From NCBI GenBank assembly GCA_008729055.1, contig SDUX01000003.1, positions 1,674,001 to 1,738,000 on the forward strand: a stretch of DNA of 64,000 nucleotides. The letters are read 5' to 3'. This DNA is from Pyropia haitanensis. Lineage: Eukaryota; Rhodophyta; Bangiophyceae; Bangiales; Bangiaceae. The number at the start of each line of letters is the position of its first letter. Position 1 is the first letter of the stretch. The notes under the pieces were generated by a model that was not told the DNA's origin, ran no database searches, and was given only the letters and a program-made list of their open reading frames with translations. Below are positions 30,645 to 42,174 of the stretch, in pieces. A program made the position numbers and the translations under genes.

Positions 30645-33442
30645 ATGATGCCCGGGCCTGGCGGCGCCGTCATGGGCGGCCCATCTGTGCCGCTCGACGA
30701 GGGCTGGTCCCTGATCATGGAGAGTGGGTTTAAGCCGCTCGTCGCGACGCTCGACGGTGCCGCGTCTGGCGCGCAGACGAGCGCGGAGACGTGGATCAGC
30801 GTGCACACGACCGTATACCAGATGTGCATCCAAAAGTCGCCGGGCCCGTTTAGCCGCGAGCTGTACGAGCGCGTGGGGGAGGCGCTGGATAAGTACCTCG
30901 AGACGGTCACGCTGCCCGCCCTGCGCGAGCTGTACGCCGAGTTCATGCTCACGGAGCTGGTTCGCCGGTGGGAGAACCACAAGAACATGGTCAAGTGGAT
31001 CCAGCGCATCTTCAAGTACCTGGACCGATTCTACGTGCGGCGGCTGGAGATTGCCAACATGGAGACGGTCGGCTACACCGTCTTCCTCAACCGTGTCTTC
31101 CAGACGGTGAAGAACGACGTGCGGTCGGCGGTGCTGGATATTGTCCAGCGGGAACGGGATGGTAGGCTGGCAGCACCTGCTCGCACCGTGGTGGGTGGCC
31201 CGTGCTTGTGCTGAGGGGCTGCACCGTGAGGTGTGTGGCGTCAGCGCGTCTCGTCGTGTCTCCACTTGGTCGATTGTATTCGAGTGCGTTGAGGCAGTGA
31301 GCTGACTCGACTGGTGTGCTTTGCTGTTTTTGTGCTTCTATGGCTGTGTTGCTGTGGCTGGGCGCCGTCTGTTCTCGCTGGTCGTGCTTACCGTTCGGTC
31401 GAGCAGGGGACGTTGTGGACCAGTCGCTGGTGAAGAAGGTAGTAGACCTGTTTGTGGAGATGGGCCTGAGCAACACGGAGGTGTACTCGGACGAACTCGA
31501 GCGGCCGCTACTGGAGGCGACGGCGGCTTTTTACCAGCGACAGAGCGCGCAGTGGGTGGAGGATGACTCTTTCCCTGCGTTTATGCTCAAGGCGGAGGCC
31601 TGTCTAGCGGCTGAGCAGGCCCGTTCGGCCGCCTACCTGGTGCCTCGCACCAAGGAGCGCTTGCTGCGCACGGTGGAGCACGAGGTGCTGGTTGTCCACC
31701 AGCAGCGGATGCTGGACAAAGACACTTCTGGTCTGGTCACCCTCCTCGTGAACGACGCGCGGGAGGACCTGTCCCGTCTCTTCCGCCTGTACGCGCGTGT
31801 CACCGACGCACTACAGCCCATTGCAACGACCCTGAAGCGGCACGTGCACGCGGAAGGGATGGAGCTGGTGCGGGAGCAAAAGGCGCGAGTGGAGGCCGCG
31901 TCCAAGACGTCTTCGGCGGCCGCGTCGGCTGCTGCGGACAAGCCCGATTTCATTCAGGCCCTGCTCGCGCTCCACGACCGCTACACAGACTTGGTCACTT
32001 CTTGCTTTGGGGAGCACCCGACGTTCACTCGGGCGCTGAAAGAGGCATTTGAGGTGTTTGTCAACCAGCAGGTCGGAAAGTCTTCTACCGCTGAGCTGTT
32101 TGCCGGCTACTGTGATGAGCTGTTGCGCGTCAAGGGCGCTGGCGCCCGCATGTCTGAGGAGGATGTGGAAGAGCAGCTCGACAAGTTGGTGCAGCTGTTT
32201 GCCTACCTGTCGGACAAGGACGTGTTCCAGGAGTTCTCGCGCAAGCAGCTGGCTAAGCGCCTGCTGATGGACCGGTCGCACTCGGACGACGCGGAGAGCT
32301 TCCTCATCACCAAGCTGAAGGAGCGCTGCGGTGCGCACTTCACGTCCAAGCTCGAGGGCATGATCACTGACATGACGCTGTCCAAGGATGTTCAGGAGGC
32401 CTTTCAAGTGTGGTATGCCAACAAGGCCACGAGCATGGAAGAAGTTTCCAGCCCTGCTGCTGGCGCTGCTGGCGCAGGGGAGGGCGGCGCTGGCGGTGGT
32501 GCACCCCCCGCTGCCACTGGGGCTGCAGCTGCGGGCGCTGCTGCTGGTCATGGTGCTCCCGCTGCTGCCGGAGGCGACGTGCCGATGGCAGTAGCGCCTG
32601 TGTCTTCCTCTGGCGTTCGCACCAACGGCCTCGACTTTGCTGTCCGCGTTCTTACCACCGGGCACTGGCCCACATATGCACAGGATAAGATTACTTTACC
32701 GCCTGAACTGTACCAGTCCGAGAAGCTTTTCCGCGAGTACTACAACACGCGGACGGCGCAGCGGGTCCTACGGTTTGTTCACGCGTTGGGCAAGGTGTGG
32801 TTGACAACAACCTACTACGCGAATGGCCGCTGGGGCGGCAAGGTGGAGCTGGCGTGCTCGACCCATCAGGCCTGCGTGATGATGCTGTTCAACGACGCCG
32901 AGTCGCTGACGTACGGCAAAATCTGTGAGATGCTCGGTCTTGACCCGTCGGCGGATGTGTCGAAGGGCACGATGCTTTCTCTGAGCACCATTTCGGCGGC
33001 TTCGGGCGGCAAGGCGCGGACCCAACAGTCACAGTCGGTGCTGCTGCGGGCGCCGGTGGGGGGCGCGGGCGTGGCCGGCGGCAGCGGCAGCAGTACGCAC
33101 GTCGGTGTGAACGACGTCTTTTCTGTGAATGTCAAGTTCTCTTCGCAGCGGCCCAAGCTCAAGCTTAAGCCCCTCCATGCCAAGATCACTGATGCGGAAA
33201 AGGAGGCGGCGCAGTCGACCGTACACGAGGACAGGCGGCACGCGGTGGAGGCTGCCATTGTACGGGTCATGAAGCAGCACAAGCGGATGCCCCACAACCA
33301 GCTCGTTGTGCAGGTCTCTGAGCTGCTGATGCCAGTGTTCAAACCAGACCCGCCGCTCATCCGGAGCCGCATCGATGAGCTCATCACCCGCGAGTACATC
33401 AAGCGCGACCCTGACGTCCACATATACGAGTACCTCGCGTGA
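30645..33442 (+). CDS. CUL1: cullin-1, scaffold of SCF ubiquitin ligases, two exons
   Basis: Exon 1 runs 30645-31161 and exon 2 31407-33442. The 245-base intron starts GTAGGC and ends CAG, and the join gives IVQRERDG/DVVDQSLVKK. The product is 850 residues. The N-terminal repeats that bind Skp1 are recognisable (DEGWSLIMESGFKPL, TVYQMCIQKSPGPFSRELYE, LVRRWENHKNMVKWIQRIFKYLDRFY), as is the cullin homology core (KRLLMDRSHSDDAESFLITK, VLTTGHWPTY, LPPELYQSEKLFREYY). The C-terminal winged helix contains the neddylation site IVRVMKQHKRMPHNQLV with the acceptor lysine at residue 795. It ends in the usual YEYLA. An Ala/Gly-rich insert (around 32440-32600) and a Gly/Ser-rich insert near 33040-33100 make it longer than the ~740-770 residues typical of CUL1. 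The start could lie further upstream because the frame is open to 30405. Confidence 0.95.
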
Positions 33443-33866
33443 GACGGTCTTGTCGTGATGGCATCGGACTGGGCGGCCTTATTTTTTTTTTGCTGAGTGC
33501 GGATGTGGGCGGCGGGAGGTGAGGCTTGCTGCTGAGTTGCTTGGTTTCGAGCGTCTTGGTTATCGCCGAGGGTGCTTCGTGGGCTTTTTGCCCCTCCTGC
33601 ACTCCCTTCCGCTGTCTGCTGCTATGTTCTTTGTCGTCCCATCCTGCTGACCTTTGTGGCGGCCCACGGGCTCACCGTCCTGCTCAGCTCTGGCATGGAC
33701 ACGAGTTCAGAACAAGCAAACACCGCGACCCTACGTCGCACTCCTCCACGGCTACCCAACGACATCCGCACGGGAAAGGAGCTCTAGCGAGCAGCACGCC
33801 CGGCGCGCGCGACACCACCGGCTGCCTGACAGGGCCAACACGAAAACCCGTGCGCACACGCCACCA
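33443..33866. other. short gap between convergent genes
   Basis: This is the 3' region shared by cullin-1 (plus) and ESF2/ABT1 (minus). It is comparatively T-rich, with a T10 run near 33481. No gene is seen. Confidence 0.55.
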
Positions 33867-35000
33867 TCATTCCCCCCCACTCTCGCCATCGTCCTGGTCC
33901 AGCCGCAGCGCCGTCTTTTGACGGAACCGCCGCACGACCCGCGGCTGAAACAGCTCCCCCGCCGCGCCCGCCGGCACGCCGGCCCCGCCGCCGCTGGCCG
34001 CGGCAGACGCCGTCGCCCCGTCTACTGCTGCTGCCGCACCCTCGGCCGCAGACGATGCTGCGCCCCCCGCGGCGCCCGCAGCGTCCCCCCTCCCCCCCGC
34101 GGCCGCCTCGGCCCGCCGCCGCTTCTTCCGCGCCATGCCCTCGAGCCCGCGCGCCGTGTCTGCCTGCGCGAGGTAAAACGCCTTCTCCCGCCGGCCCGCC
34201 GCGACCTCGGCGCGCACGCGGTTGGTGCGCTCCCGGCGGGCATCCCCCCCCGCCTCGTTGAGGTGCTCCCACCGGAAGCCGCGGAGGTAGCGCAAGGACC
34301 AGAGGTCGTCGTGGAAGCGGCTCCGCTTCTTCGCGCCCATCGGCTGGCCGTTGAGCAGCTCCACCACACGCCGCGCGTGGCGCTTGCGCGAAAACTCCAC
34401 CCACCCGTCGGTGTAGCGGGAGCGGCGGCTGCCGCCGCCGCGGAGGCGGGCGGAGCGGGCGGCGTCGGTCTCGGCGCGGAGGTAGGTGCGCTCGACGGTG
34501 CCAAAGGGGGATAGCATCTCCCGGAGGGTCCACGGCTTGAGGCCAGGGGGGACGCGGGAGAGGTAAACGACACCCCGACGGGCCGCCTCGGTCGCAGCTT
34601 CGGTGAGGGGAAGGGGATCGGGCGCGTCATCATCGGGGGAGGGCTCTCTAGCGCTGGGGGACGGCGCGTTGACGTCGGGGGAAGGCGCGTTGGCGTCGGG
34701 GGAAGGCGCGTTGGCGTCGGGGGAAGGCGCGTTGGCGTCGGGGGAAGGCGCGTTGGCGTCGGGGGAAGGCGCGTTGGCGTCGGGGGAAGGCGCGTTGGTG
34801 TCGGGAGCAGGCGCGTTGGCGTCGGGGGAAGGCGCGTTGGTGTCGGGAGCAGGCGCGTTGGCGTCGTGGGAAGACGTGTTGGCGTTGGGAGGGGAAGGAG
34901 CGACCGTCTTTGCGGCTGCGGACGCCCCAGTGACAGAAGAAGGGAGAGGAAAAGCGGCAGGGGGAGCCGGTGGTGAAGTAGAAACTACCGGAGACGCCAT
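33867..35000 (-). CDS. ESF2: ESF2/ABT1-type RNA-binding protein of the small-subunit processome
   Basis: A single open frame of 377 residues from ATG 35000 ([14 protein letters not shown]) to TGA at 33867. The first ~140 residues are low complexity and hold about ten copies of a seven-residue NAPSPDA-type repeat. The RRM begins near 141 ([20 protein letters not shown]) and continues [14 protein letters not shown], a basic [20 protein letters not shown], and [20 protein letters not shown]. The block [20 protein letters not shown] with a following Arg-rich helix is the signature that separates ESF2/ABT1 from other RRM proteins. A lysine/arginine-rich ARKKRRRAE nuclear signal and an Ala-rich tail close the protein. 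Known members act in early 18S rRNA processing in the nucleolus and stimulate the helicase Dbp8. Frames extending upstream of 35000 have no ATG with better sense. Confidence 0.93.
   Translation of the reverse strand: MASPVVSTSPPAPPAAFPLPSSVTGASAAAKTVAPSPPNANTSSHDANAPAPDTNAPSPDANAPAPDTNAPSPDANAPSPDANAPSPDANAPSPDANAPSPDANAPSPDVNAPSPSAREPSPDDDAPDPLPLTEAATEAARRGVVYLSRVPPGLKPWTLREMLSPFGTVERTYLRAETDAARSARLRGGGSRRSRYTDGWVEFSRKRHARRVVELLNGQPMGAKKRSRFHDDLWSLRYLRGFRWEHLNEAGGDARRERTNRVRAEVAAGRREKAFYLAQADTARGLEGMARKKRRRAEAAAGGRGDAAGAAGGAASSAAEGAAAAVDGATASAAASGGGAGVPAGAAGELFQPRVVRRFRQKTALRLDQDDGESGGE
34662..34890. repeat. 21-bp coding minisatellite, about ten units
   Basis: Units beginning GCGTTGGCGTCGGGGGAAG occur every 21 bases (34665, 34686, 34707, 34728, 34749, 34770, 34791, 34812, 34833, 34854) with a decayed eleventh. 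Five consecutive units are identical, which suggests recent expansion. On the minus strand each encodes seven residues of the NAPSPDA type in the ESF2/ABT1 N terminus. Confidence 0.95.
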
Positions 35001-35968
35001 GGGTGCGACCACGGGTGGGCAGAACCAGAAAGGAAGGTGCCCCTGGTCGCGACGTCGCTGGACGTCTCGACCGCGACGCCGACCTGGGCAGTGTGTTCGC
35101 GCCGTGTTTGTGTGGGCAGCAGGTCGTCGATGAAAAGTGCACTTCAAGGCTACATCCACGTGGCCGCACAAGTTTATGAATTCCTAGCATAAATGGATAG
35201 AATCATGACCATGCCTGACGAATGACAGACTGGTGCGGCACGCGAAGCACCTCGCGTCGAGGCGGCTGTGTCTGGCGTAGGCTTGAGTTCGGGTAGCATG
35301 GCGCGGGAGGCCGCTGGGCGAGCATGTTTCATCCCCACGCCTGGTGGGGCCGCTGTGCGTGGTCCTGCGGCTGGCACCGAGCGCTGAAAAATAGGGGTGC
35401 ACGCGGCAGCGGCGCTCCGCGTCTCGGGTGGGCAGCGCAAGCTGTTCCCACGACGCTGGCGGTGGACAGCGCACGTCGTGAACGAAACAGAGACGCCTAC
35501 CGCGGTTGCACCTAGCACGAAGCGGCGACCCGCACGTCATGTTGGCAGAACAACGATGACTCCATGGGGCCTCCCCACCAACCGTGGCCGCCGCCGTGGC
35601 CACGCCACCACGGACCTATCCCACCACGCACCCGTGCAACAAAGCAGACAGTGGCCAGGCGCCCACCGACGCCCGGCTGCAGACACACACGCACGCGGCA
35701 GCCGCGGCAGCCGCGGCAGTCCCAGTCGCGGGAGGAGCCAAACTTCCATGCCGGGGCCTCGTGGCTATCACCAGCACCCGACGACGAGCCCTAGCGGGCA
35801 CCCACCACCGCGTGCACCGGCTGGGCGAGCGGCTGCCAAACACCCCCCGCCAGCCCTCCACGCGTACGCACGCACCCGTACAGACGCGGCCAGCTCCTGT
35901 AACCCCCCCCCTCCCCCCCCCGCCGCACTCCCCCACCCCGCCCGCGCTACCTGGCCGACGCCCCCCTA
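35001..35968. other. intergenic between two minus-strand genes
   Basis: Upstream DNA of ESF2/ABT1 and downstream DNA of SHQ1. The part from 35130 to 35560 has balanced composition and probably holds the ESF2/ABT1 promoter. No open frame on either strand has a recognisable domain. Confidence 0.5.
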
Positions 35969-38118
35969 CTAGCCGCGGCGCACACCCGCAATCGCCGCCT
36001 CTGCCCGCCGCGCAAACGCGCTGTCGCCGCTGCTGTCCACCGACGGCGCGTCGGTGTAGGCCGACGACCAGCTGTCCAGCCCCGAGCGGCCGCTTGCGCA
36101 GGTGCCGCTGCTGTCACTCAGGAAGCTCGCAGAGTCGGACAGGCTCAGCACGTCGCCGGTGACGGCGGCGGCGGCGCCCGCCGCGGCCGCATCCTGGCGG
36201 GGCGGAGCAGGCACGGGCGCGGCGGCCGCCGCTGACGGTGGCGGCGGCGCCGACTGGGGCGGCGCCGACGCCGACGCGGCCGCCGCCTCGGCCGCCTCTG
36301 CCGCCGCGGCGGTCGACAGGAGCACCGCGGCGGCAGCGCCCGCGGCGGCAGCGCCGCCCGCCCCCCCTCCCTCCCCGCGGGCGCCGGCTGTCAGGTTCGG
36401 GTCGTCCCGCGCCACCCGCCGGGCGAGCTCCTCAATGTGCGGCAGGTCCCACCCGACCGACCCCACGTGCCACGAGTACCGCCCCACCGAGTCGCACAGG
36501 CGGGCGAGCACCGCCGGGGACATGCCGCCCTCGTCCATCACCCACGACAGGTAGGGGCTGACGTACATCTCGGCAATGTCGGCGCAGCCGTCGCCGTCGA
36601 GCAGCGCCGTGTGCACGTCGAGCAGGATGCGCACCAGCCGCTCGCGCACGCGGAGGGTGTCCCCGTGAAACACCGCCGCCGTGTCGGCAGCTACCGCCCG
36701 CACCATCCGCACCGACCGGATGAGGGGGTAGGCGAGCGACCGCCGCGCCGCCGCGTCGAGCGCCGACGCAACATCGTAAAACTCGTCGTCGAGGAAGGAA
36801 AAGACGGGGGAGAGGGCGGTCAGGTTCCACCACGCTTCCACCCCGCCGCCACCGCCGCTGACGCGCCGGTCGTACGCCCACGCCCAGACGGTGGTCACCA
36901 CCCCCGCGAGCACCCGGTGCAGCTCCGCGTCGGCCACCCCCGTCGTGTGCGGGAAGCGGCTGAGCATCATCCGCTCGCCCGCCGACAGCGACGGGCGCTC
37001 GCCAAACGGCGGCGGCACGGTCAGCGCGTCCTCGTGGTCGCCGGGCAGCATGTAGTCGGCGGCGTAGTGCTCGGGGTCAAACTGGTCGTCCTCGGCGGCG
37101 AGGCGGGCGCGCCGGCGGTCGCGCTCGGCCACCGAGTCCGGGTACGGCAGCGTGATGGCCGCGTACGTGGCGGGCGCGCGGTCGGGGGGGAAGCGGCCCG
37201 AAAAGGCGCGGTTGCAGCCGTACCGCGGGAGCGGGGACAGCGACGCCGGCGGGGGGGGGACGCCCGCCAGCGCCGCCGCCCGCGCCGCGAGGCCCGCCAG
37301 CGAGTCGGAGCTGGAACTGGCGCTGCTGCTGGACACGGACGAGGACGACGCTGTCGACGAGGACAGCGACGACATGGACGAGGACGACGAGCTGCCCGCG
37401 GCGGCCGCACCAGCCACCGCGGCCACCGCCGCAGCCGCCGCGGCTGCCGCGAGCGCCCCGCTGCCGTTGCCGTCGCCGTCCGCATCACCGTCGAGCGCCA
37501 AGCCCGCGAGCCCGTCGGCCACCTCCCCCGCCGCCGCCGCCGTTGCCGCCGTCGACGGGATGGACAGGGACGGCCCCGGCACGACCTGCTTGACGTCCGC
37601 GTCGGGCGGCGGCGACGCGGCGGCGGCGCCCGCCGCCGCCGCCGCCGCGGCCAACGGGTCCTCCGCCGCGGCGGGCGGCGCCCCCCCCGGGGCCTCCCCG
37701 GCGGCGGCGGCCCCCCCCTCGGCGGCGGGCGCCCCCCCCCCCCTTCGGCGGTGCACACCGCCGGCGGCGGCGCGCCCGCCGGCGGCGCGCCTTCGTGGTG
37801 CAGCGCCGACGGCGGCGCCAGCGCCGGCGGCGTGTCGTGGTGCAGCGCCGCCGCCGGCGCGCCGGCCGCCGCCGCGTGCGCGGCGCAGCTGCCGGGGGGG
37901 GACGGGTGGGGGTGGCCCGCCGGCGGGGCCGCCGGGTGGACGGCGCAGCAGGGCGGGCGCCCGCCCCCGCCGCCGCCGCACCCGCCGCCCGCCGCGGGCG
38001 CGCACACCACCACCCGCCGCGGCGGCGGCGGCGGCGGCGGCGGGCACCCGTACACCGCCGGCACGGGCGCGCACGGCGCCGGCCGCGGGTGGCAGCGGCA
38101 GCCACCGCCGCGGCCGCA

Positions 38119-38159
<41 letters not shown>

Positions 38160-38289
38160 TGCCGTGCTGAACGCGGACGGCCGGCCGGCCACCGCCGCCG
38201 CCGGCAGCAATGACGACGCAGCTGGCGGGGCGGGCGACGACGCGTACCACACGGCCGCCGCCGCCGCCATAGGCGCCGGCCGCGGGCAT
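35969..38289 (-). CDS. SHQ1: SHQ1, assembly chaperone for H/ACA snoRNPs, frame break at a C run
   Basis: The SHQ1 helical domain reads cleanly in the frame ending at TAG 35969-35971: YGCNRAFSGRFPPDRAP, ARLAAEDDQFDPEHYAADYM, SLSAGERMMLSRFPHT, VVTTVWAWAYDRRVSGG, VEAWWNLTALSPVFSFLDDEF, RRSLAYPLIRSVRMVRAV and IAEMYVSPYLSWVMDEGG. SHQ1 binds free dyskerin/Cbf5 and places it into H/ACA particles. The frame continues upstream through Ser- and Ala-rich linkers to the C12 run 37732-37743, where sense moves to another frame (ALHHDTPPALAPPSALHHEG) that reaches ATG 38289. The N-terminal CS domain found in most SHQ1 proteins is not visible; its place is taken by Gly/Pro-rich text with long GCC repeats. A separate upstream exon could carry it. 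The C-terminal tail is Ser-rich. The domain assignment is firm, the start is not. Confidence 0.85.
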
Positions 38290-41001
38290 GGTGGCCAGGC
38301 CAGCGGGGGGCGGGGCCGTGGCAGGGGGGGGTGGGGGGGGGGAGCGGAGCGGCGACCGGTGGCCGCGGCGACGGCCGCCGCCACAGCAGGCGGCGGCCAA
38401 GCGCGGGGCGGAGGGGGGGGAGTGCACCCGCGGTGGGTGCCCAGGCGCACAGGTGGGGGGAGCGGACGGACGGCGCCCGCGCCCGCGCCCGCGCCGACGC
38501 GCCCGCGGCGGCGGCAGGGGCGACGAGCGGCAGGGGCGGCGGCGGCGGACGACGCGGCGGCCGACGGCGGGGGCGCCACCAGAGACGGCGACGGCAGCGG
38601 GGAGGAGCGGCGAGGAGGAAGAGGCACCGGACGCTGGCAGGGACAGCGGGGCAGCGCGCCGCGGCGACGCCAACCGCGACGGGGTGCCGGCGGGGGGCAC
38701 CGCCGCGCCGGCCGACCGCTCCTCCGCCTCTGTAGCGCAGGCGTGAACTGCCTGGCGACGACCCCCCCCCCCACACAGCAACCAGGCCCGCCGCGGCCGC
38801 AAGGGCGCGCCGCAGCAGCGTGGCGGCGGTGGCAGCGTCCACAGGGGGCATCCACGGCGGGCGGGTGGTGGTGGTGACGCGGATGGCACGCGGCGGCGGC
38901 GCACGGCGATGGGGTGCGGGCGCCCCGCCGCCAAGCGTCACGCGCCGCGCCGGCGGGGCGGCGCGCCAGGCGAGGACGGTGGCACGGCCGGTTGAGCCTG
39001 GGGAACTATCGGCTTTCATACGTCGCGACATCTCGATGTCGCTCAAGGATCTATGTGCCGTGAGTTTTCGGCGTGAACGTGGTCTAGGGTGGACGACTTG
39101 TGCCCGAGCCTTACAAATTGAAATCGGCCGTTCACACAGAGTCCGTCGCATGCTTGATACTTATTTCAACTATTTGCACTTGATGATTGGGCGTGTGATT
39201 GTCTCATGCGGCTGCTCATGAACGGGATTCTTCTCGTGCTCGATACGGGCTGCGTCCAGCGCCGCGTGCCTCCTCCACCTTCCTCTCTCTACCGCGGACC
39301 ATCGGACAACCCGGTGGGCGCGGCAGCGACCACCAGCGTCCACGTGGGTCTCCACCATGAAGGGCGGTGCTCGTCGGCGCCTGTTGTCCGGCCGTCCCTG
39401 CCGTTATCACGCTGCGTGCGGCGCGGCCGTCCCCGTCGAGCCGCCCGCGCGACGGCGGCGGCCAACGTGGCGGCCGCCCGCCGAGGCGCCGCCCCCACCG
39501 GGCGGTCTGCTGGAACCGACGGCACGCCACGGGGTGTGGACATGACGCTGCATGCAAGGCGACAGCAGTGGTGGCGGTGGCGGTGCGTGCGTGACCTGGG
39601 CGGCTCCCCCCTGCGCGCTGCCGTCGGGAGGCACGCCACGAGGAGGAAGAATGGCGGTGGCGGTGGTGATGGCGTGGCCGACAGCAGAGGCGCCACCTGC
39701 CACTCTCACTCCCCCCACCCCCTCCCCCCCTCTTCCGCCTCCCCCTTGTGCTGTTCACGCCCAGGCCCCACCCGAGCTACTGCCGGCCTCGTGGGCCCGT
39801 CACCGGGGGTCCCCGGCGTGACGAGCAGCGGCGGCCTGCGCGCCGCCTGGGCAGCGGCAGCGGCACAGCCGAGCTGCTGACGTCACCCGCTGCCTGGCCC
39901 GTCGGCCGCGCCGGCCGGCAGGGCACCACGGCGCGCGCCGCCCCTTGCCGCGGTACCCACGCCGGGCGCGTTGGGTGTCTACACCCCCCCCCCCCCCGCC
40001 CCTTCCCCGCGCGGAGACCCGCCGCGGCGTTCCCGCGCGCGTCGATTGCGAGGCAAGCCCGCGGGGCTGTTTCCCTTTGCAGTCGACTGGGGCCACGTTG
40101 GCCGGCGGCAGGCACTCGAGCCGCCGCCGCCGCGCGCACCTCGATGGCCTCTCGGCGACTCGAGGGTGGTGGAGAGGTTGGCGGGGGGATGAGATGAGGA
40201 GGGGGGAGGGGGGTGGGGGCCGGGGAGGGCCCCGGGGGAGCGACCTCTCAGACTCGGGGGGATCGAGCCCCCTGCCGGGCGGGCTCCATGGCTCGACTAG
40301 GCGGCGGACCGGGGCGGTAGCCGGTGCCGACGCACCGTCAGGATCAGACCGCAGACCTCTCCGGTCGGGGGTAGCGGGGGAGGGTGGTCTCCGCGGGGGG
40401 GGGGGTGGAGGGGGGGGCAGGATTGCGCGGCTGCTCGCCTCTGCCGCTCAGACATGACCTGAGCGGGCGTCTGTAGCGGTGGCGGTGGGGCCAGCCGGCT
40501 TGGCGCGCCGCCTGTGGGGGTGTAGGGTGGCCGCACCTGGGACGGCACCCGTGCTTGCGCGGCACCCCAGCCGTGGGGTCGGCGCCCGCCCAGCCGCTAG
40601 CGCGGCACCCCGGCCATGGGGCTGGCGCCCGCCCAGCCGCCCGCATGGCCACTCGGCAGCCGGCGTCGGACGGGGCGGGGGCGTTTAAGGGCGGCCCCGT
40701 CGGTCGCCGCGTCGCCCCGCCGGTGGGCGGCGCGAGTCGGCACCCGCATCACTGGCGTTGCTGGTATCGCGTGCTCGCCACCGCCGCCTGGCGCGCCTTC
40801 CCCCCCCTGGCCGCGGCCTGGTACCACCGGCGGGTTGCGGCGCGGCAGCGTTAGCCGTGCCGGGCGCTGGGCGCAGTGAGACACTCGTCGCCCGGCCCTG
40901 TTAGGCGGCGGCTGCCTCCGTTGTCGACACCGCCGCCGGCGCCGCCCGGGTAGGGGTGCCCTTGCGGATTGCCAGGCTCAGCCAGGGAGGGGAAGGGCAG
41001 C
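38290..41001. other. intergenic; possible leader exon near 38770-39031, 43-bp duplication at 40557
   Basis: On the minus strand an ATG at 39031 opens MSRRMKADSSPG and runs through a basic leader to a hydrophobic stretch (AATLLRRALAAAAGLVAVW) before a G run near 38761; this could be an N-terminal exon of SHQ1 or a separate small protein, but neither is proven. From 39000 to 39240 the DNA is markedly less GC-rich. The remainder (39240-41001) contains poly-C and poly-G runs and no supported gene. Confidence 0.35.
40557..40642. repeat. 43-bp tandem duplication
   Basis: The segment starting GCGCGGCACCCC at 40557 recurs at 40600 with a few differences (CCAGCCGTGGGG versus CCGGCCATGGGG), and both copies contain GGCGCCCGCCCAGCCGC. 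The function is unknown. Confidence 0.8.
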
Positions 41002-42174
41002 ATGGCGTGCGGCTGCCCGGCGGCGGCGGGGGTGGCTGCCGATGCCGCCGGTGCGGGGGCTCCCCGCCCCCCCCCCGCCGCTCGCGGGCGTGTGCTTGGC
41101 GACCGTCGCCGTCGACCGCGGCGGCTGACCACCCTCACCGCCGCGGCGGCTGGCCTCGTTCACGTTGCCGCTACCGCGGTGGTGGCCCGCGCGCACGCGT
41201 CGGGTGGGTGGCCGTCCGCGGGGGCCGTGCCGGCGGCGGCCGCCACCGCTGACGTTCCCGGCGCAGCGGCTCGCCACGCGGGTGCTGGCGGGCCAGCGTG
41301 GACCCAGGCGGCGCCCCGTGTCAATGCTGCTGCTGCCGCCGCCGCGGGTGGCCACCACAGCCAGGTGGTCGCCGCGTCGAGGGCGCGGATGGTTTGGGTG
41401 GGTGGGGTTCCTCCGTCACACCCTCCGTACTATGCTCCGTCCCCCCTCGTTCCCCCGGGTGGACACCGCCGTCCCCTTGCTGCCGTCTTGGCCGCCCCTA
41501 CTGTCCTCACCGACATCCTCACCGCCGTTTTTCCGGGCGGTCGTTTCGAGGTAGCCGCCGCCGCCGCCGCGCTAGTGGCCGCCGCCGCAGCGGTGGTGGT
41601 GGCCGCCGAGGTGATCACCGCTGTGGTAGACGTGACCGTTGCCGCGTTCGTTGCTCGGCGGCGACGTCGGGCAGAGGCGTTGGCCGCAGCAGCAGCCGCT
41701 GCTGTGGGGGGCAGTCGACCGGGTGGGCTGGCAACCGGCTGGTTGCCAGTGGGGGGCGGCGCGGCAGGTGGCAGGGCTTGCGGCTGGACATCCCACTCGG
41801 CTGTGAACGGTATGGATGACGGGTGCTGCGGCAGTGGCAAGGTAGCGGCCAACACAGGTGCCGCACCCGCGCTCGGCGAGGGGGCGGAGGATGTGTCCGG
41901 CTGGGACGGGTACCGGGCTGTTGACCGTTGTGGCACCCCCACCAAGGCGGGTGCGAGTGCAGAGGTGCCGCCAGCGGGCTGTGGTGATGGCCACGGACAC
42001 TCCATTGCGGCTGCAGAGCCGGTGAACGAGGAAGTGGAGGACGAGGCGGAGGATGACGGGACCGTCTATATTGACCGTGACGATTTTGGGCGGGACGGGT
42101 GGGTGGCGGCGGCCCTGCCGGCAGGAGTGGTACCGGTGGTGATGCTGTCGTCACGCCCAGCACTGTCGGTCTAG
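41002..42174 (+). CDS. unknown Ala-rich protein with hydrophobic segments and an acidic C-terminal tail
   Basis: The frame is open for 390 residues from ATG 41002 (MACGCPAAAGVAADAAG) to TAG 42172-42174. No domain is recognised. A hydrophobic stretch around residues 160-215 (AAVLAAPTVLTDILTAVF, then AAAAAALVAAAAAVVVAAEVITAVVDVTVAAFV) ends in a RRRRR stop-transfer-like block, as in a membrane protein. The C-terminal third is polar, ending with an acidic cluster (NEEVEDEAEDDGTVYIDRDD) and a hydrophobic end (VVPVVMLSSRPALSV). This last part has the mixed composition of real protein, which supports coding. The N-terminal 120 residues are low complexity and the true start may lie elsewhere. A membrane-anchored or secreted protein is an inference only. 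Confidence 0.5.
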   Translation: MACGCPAAAGVAADAAGAGAPRPPPAARGRVLGDRRRRPRRLTTLTAAAAGLVHVAATAVVARAHASGGWPSAGAVPAAAATADVPGAAARHAGAGGPAWTQAAPRVNAAAAAAAGGHHSQVVAASRARMVWVGGVPPSHPPYYAPSPLVPPGGHRRPLAAVLAAPTVLTDILTAVFPGGRFEVAAAAAALVAAAAAVVVAAEVITAVVDVTVAAFVARRRRRAEALAAAAAAAVGGSRPGGLATGWLPVGGGAAGGRACGWTSHSAVNGMDDGCCGSGKVAANTGAAPALGEGAEDVSGWDGYRAVDRCGTPTKAGASAEVPPAGCGDGHGHSIAAAEPVNEEVEDEAEDDGTVYIDRDDFGRDGWVAAALPAGVVPVVMLSSRPALSV

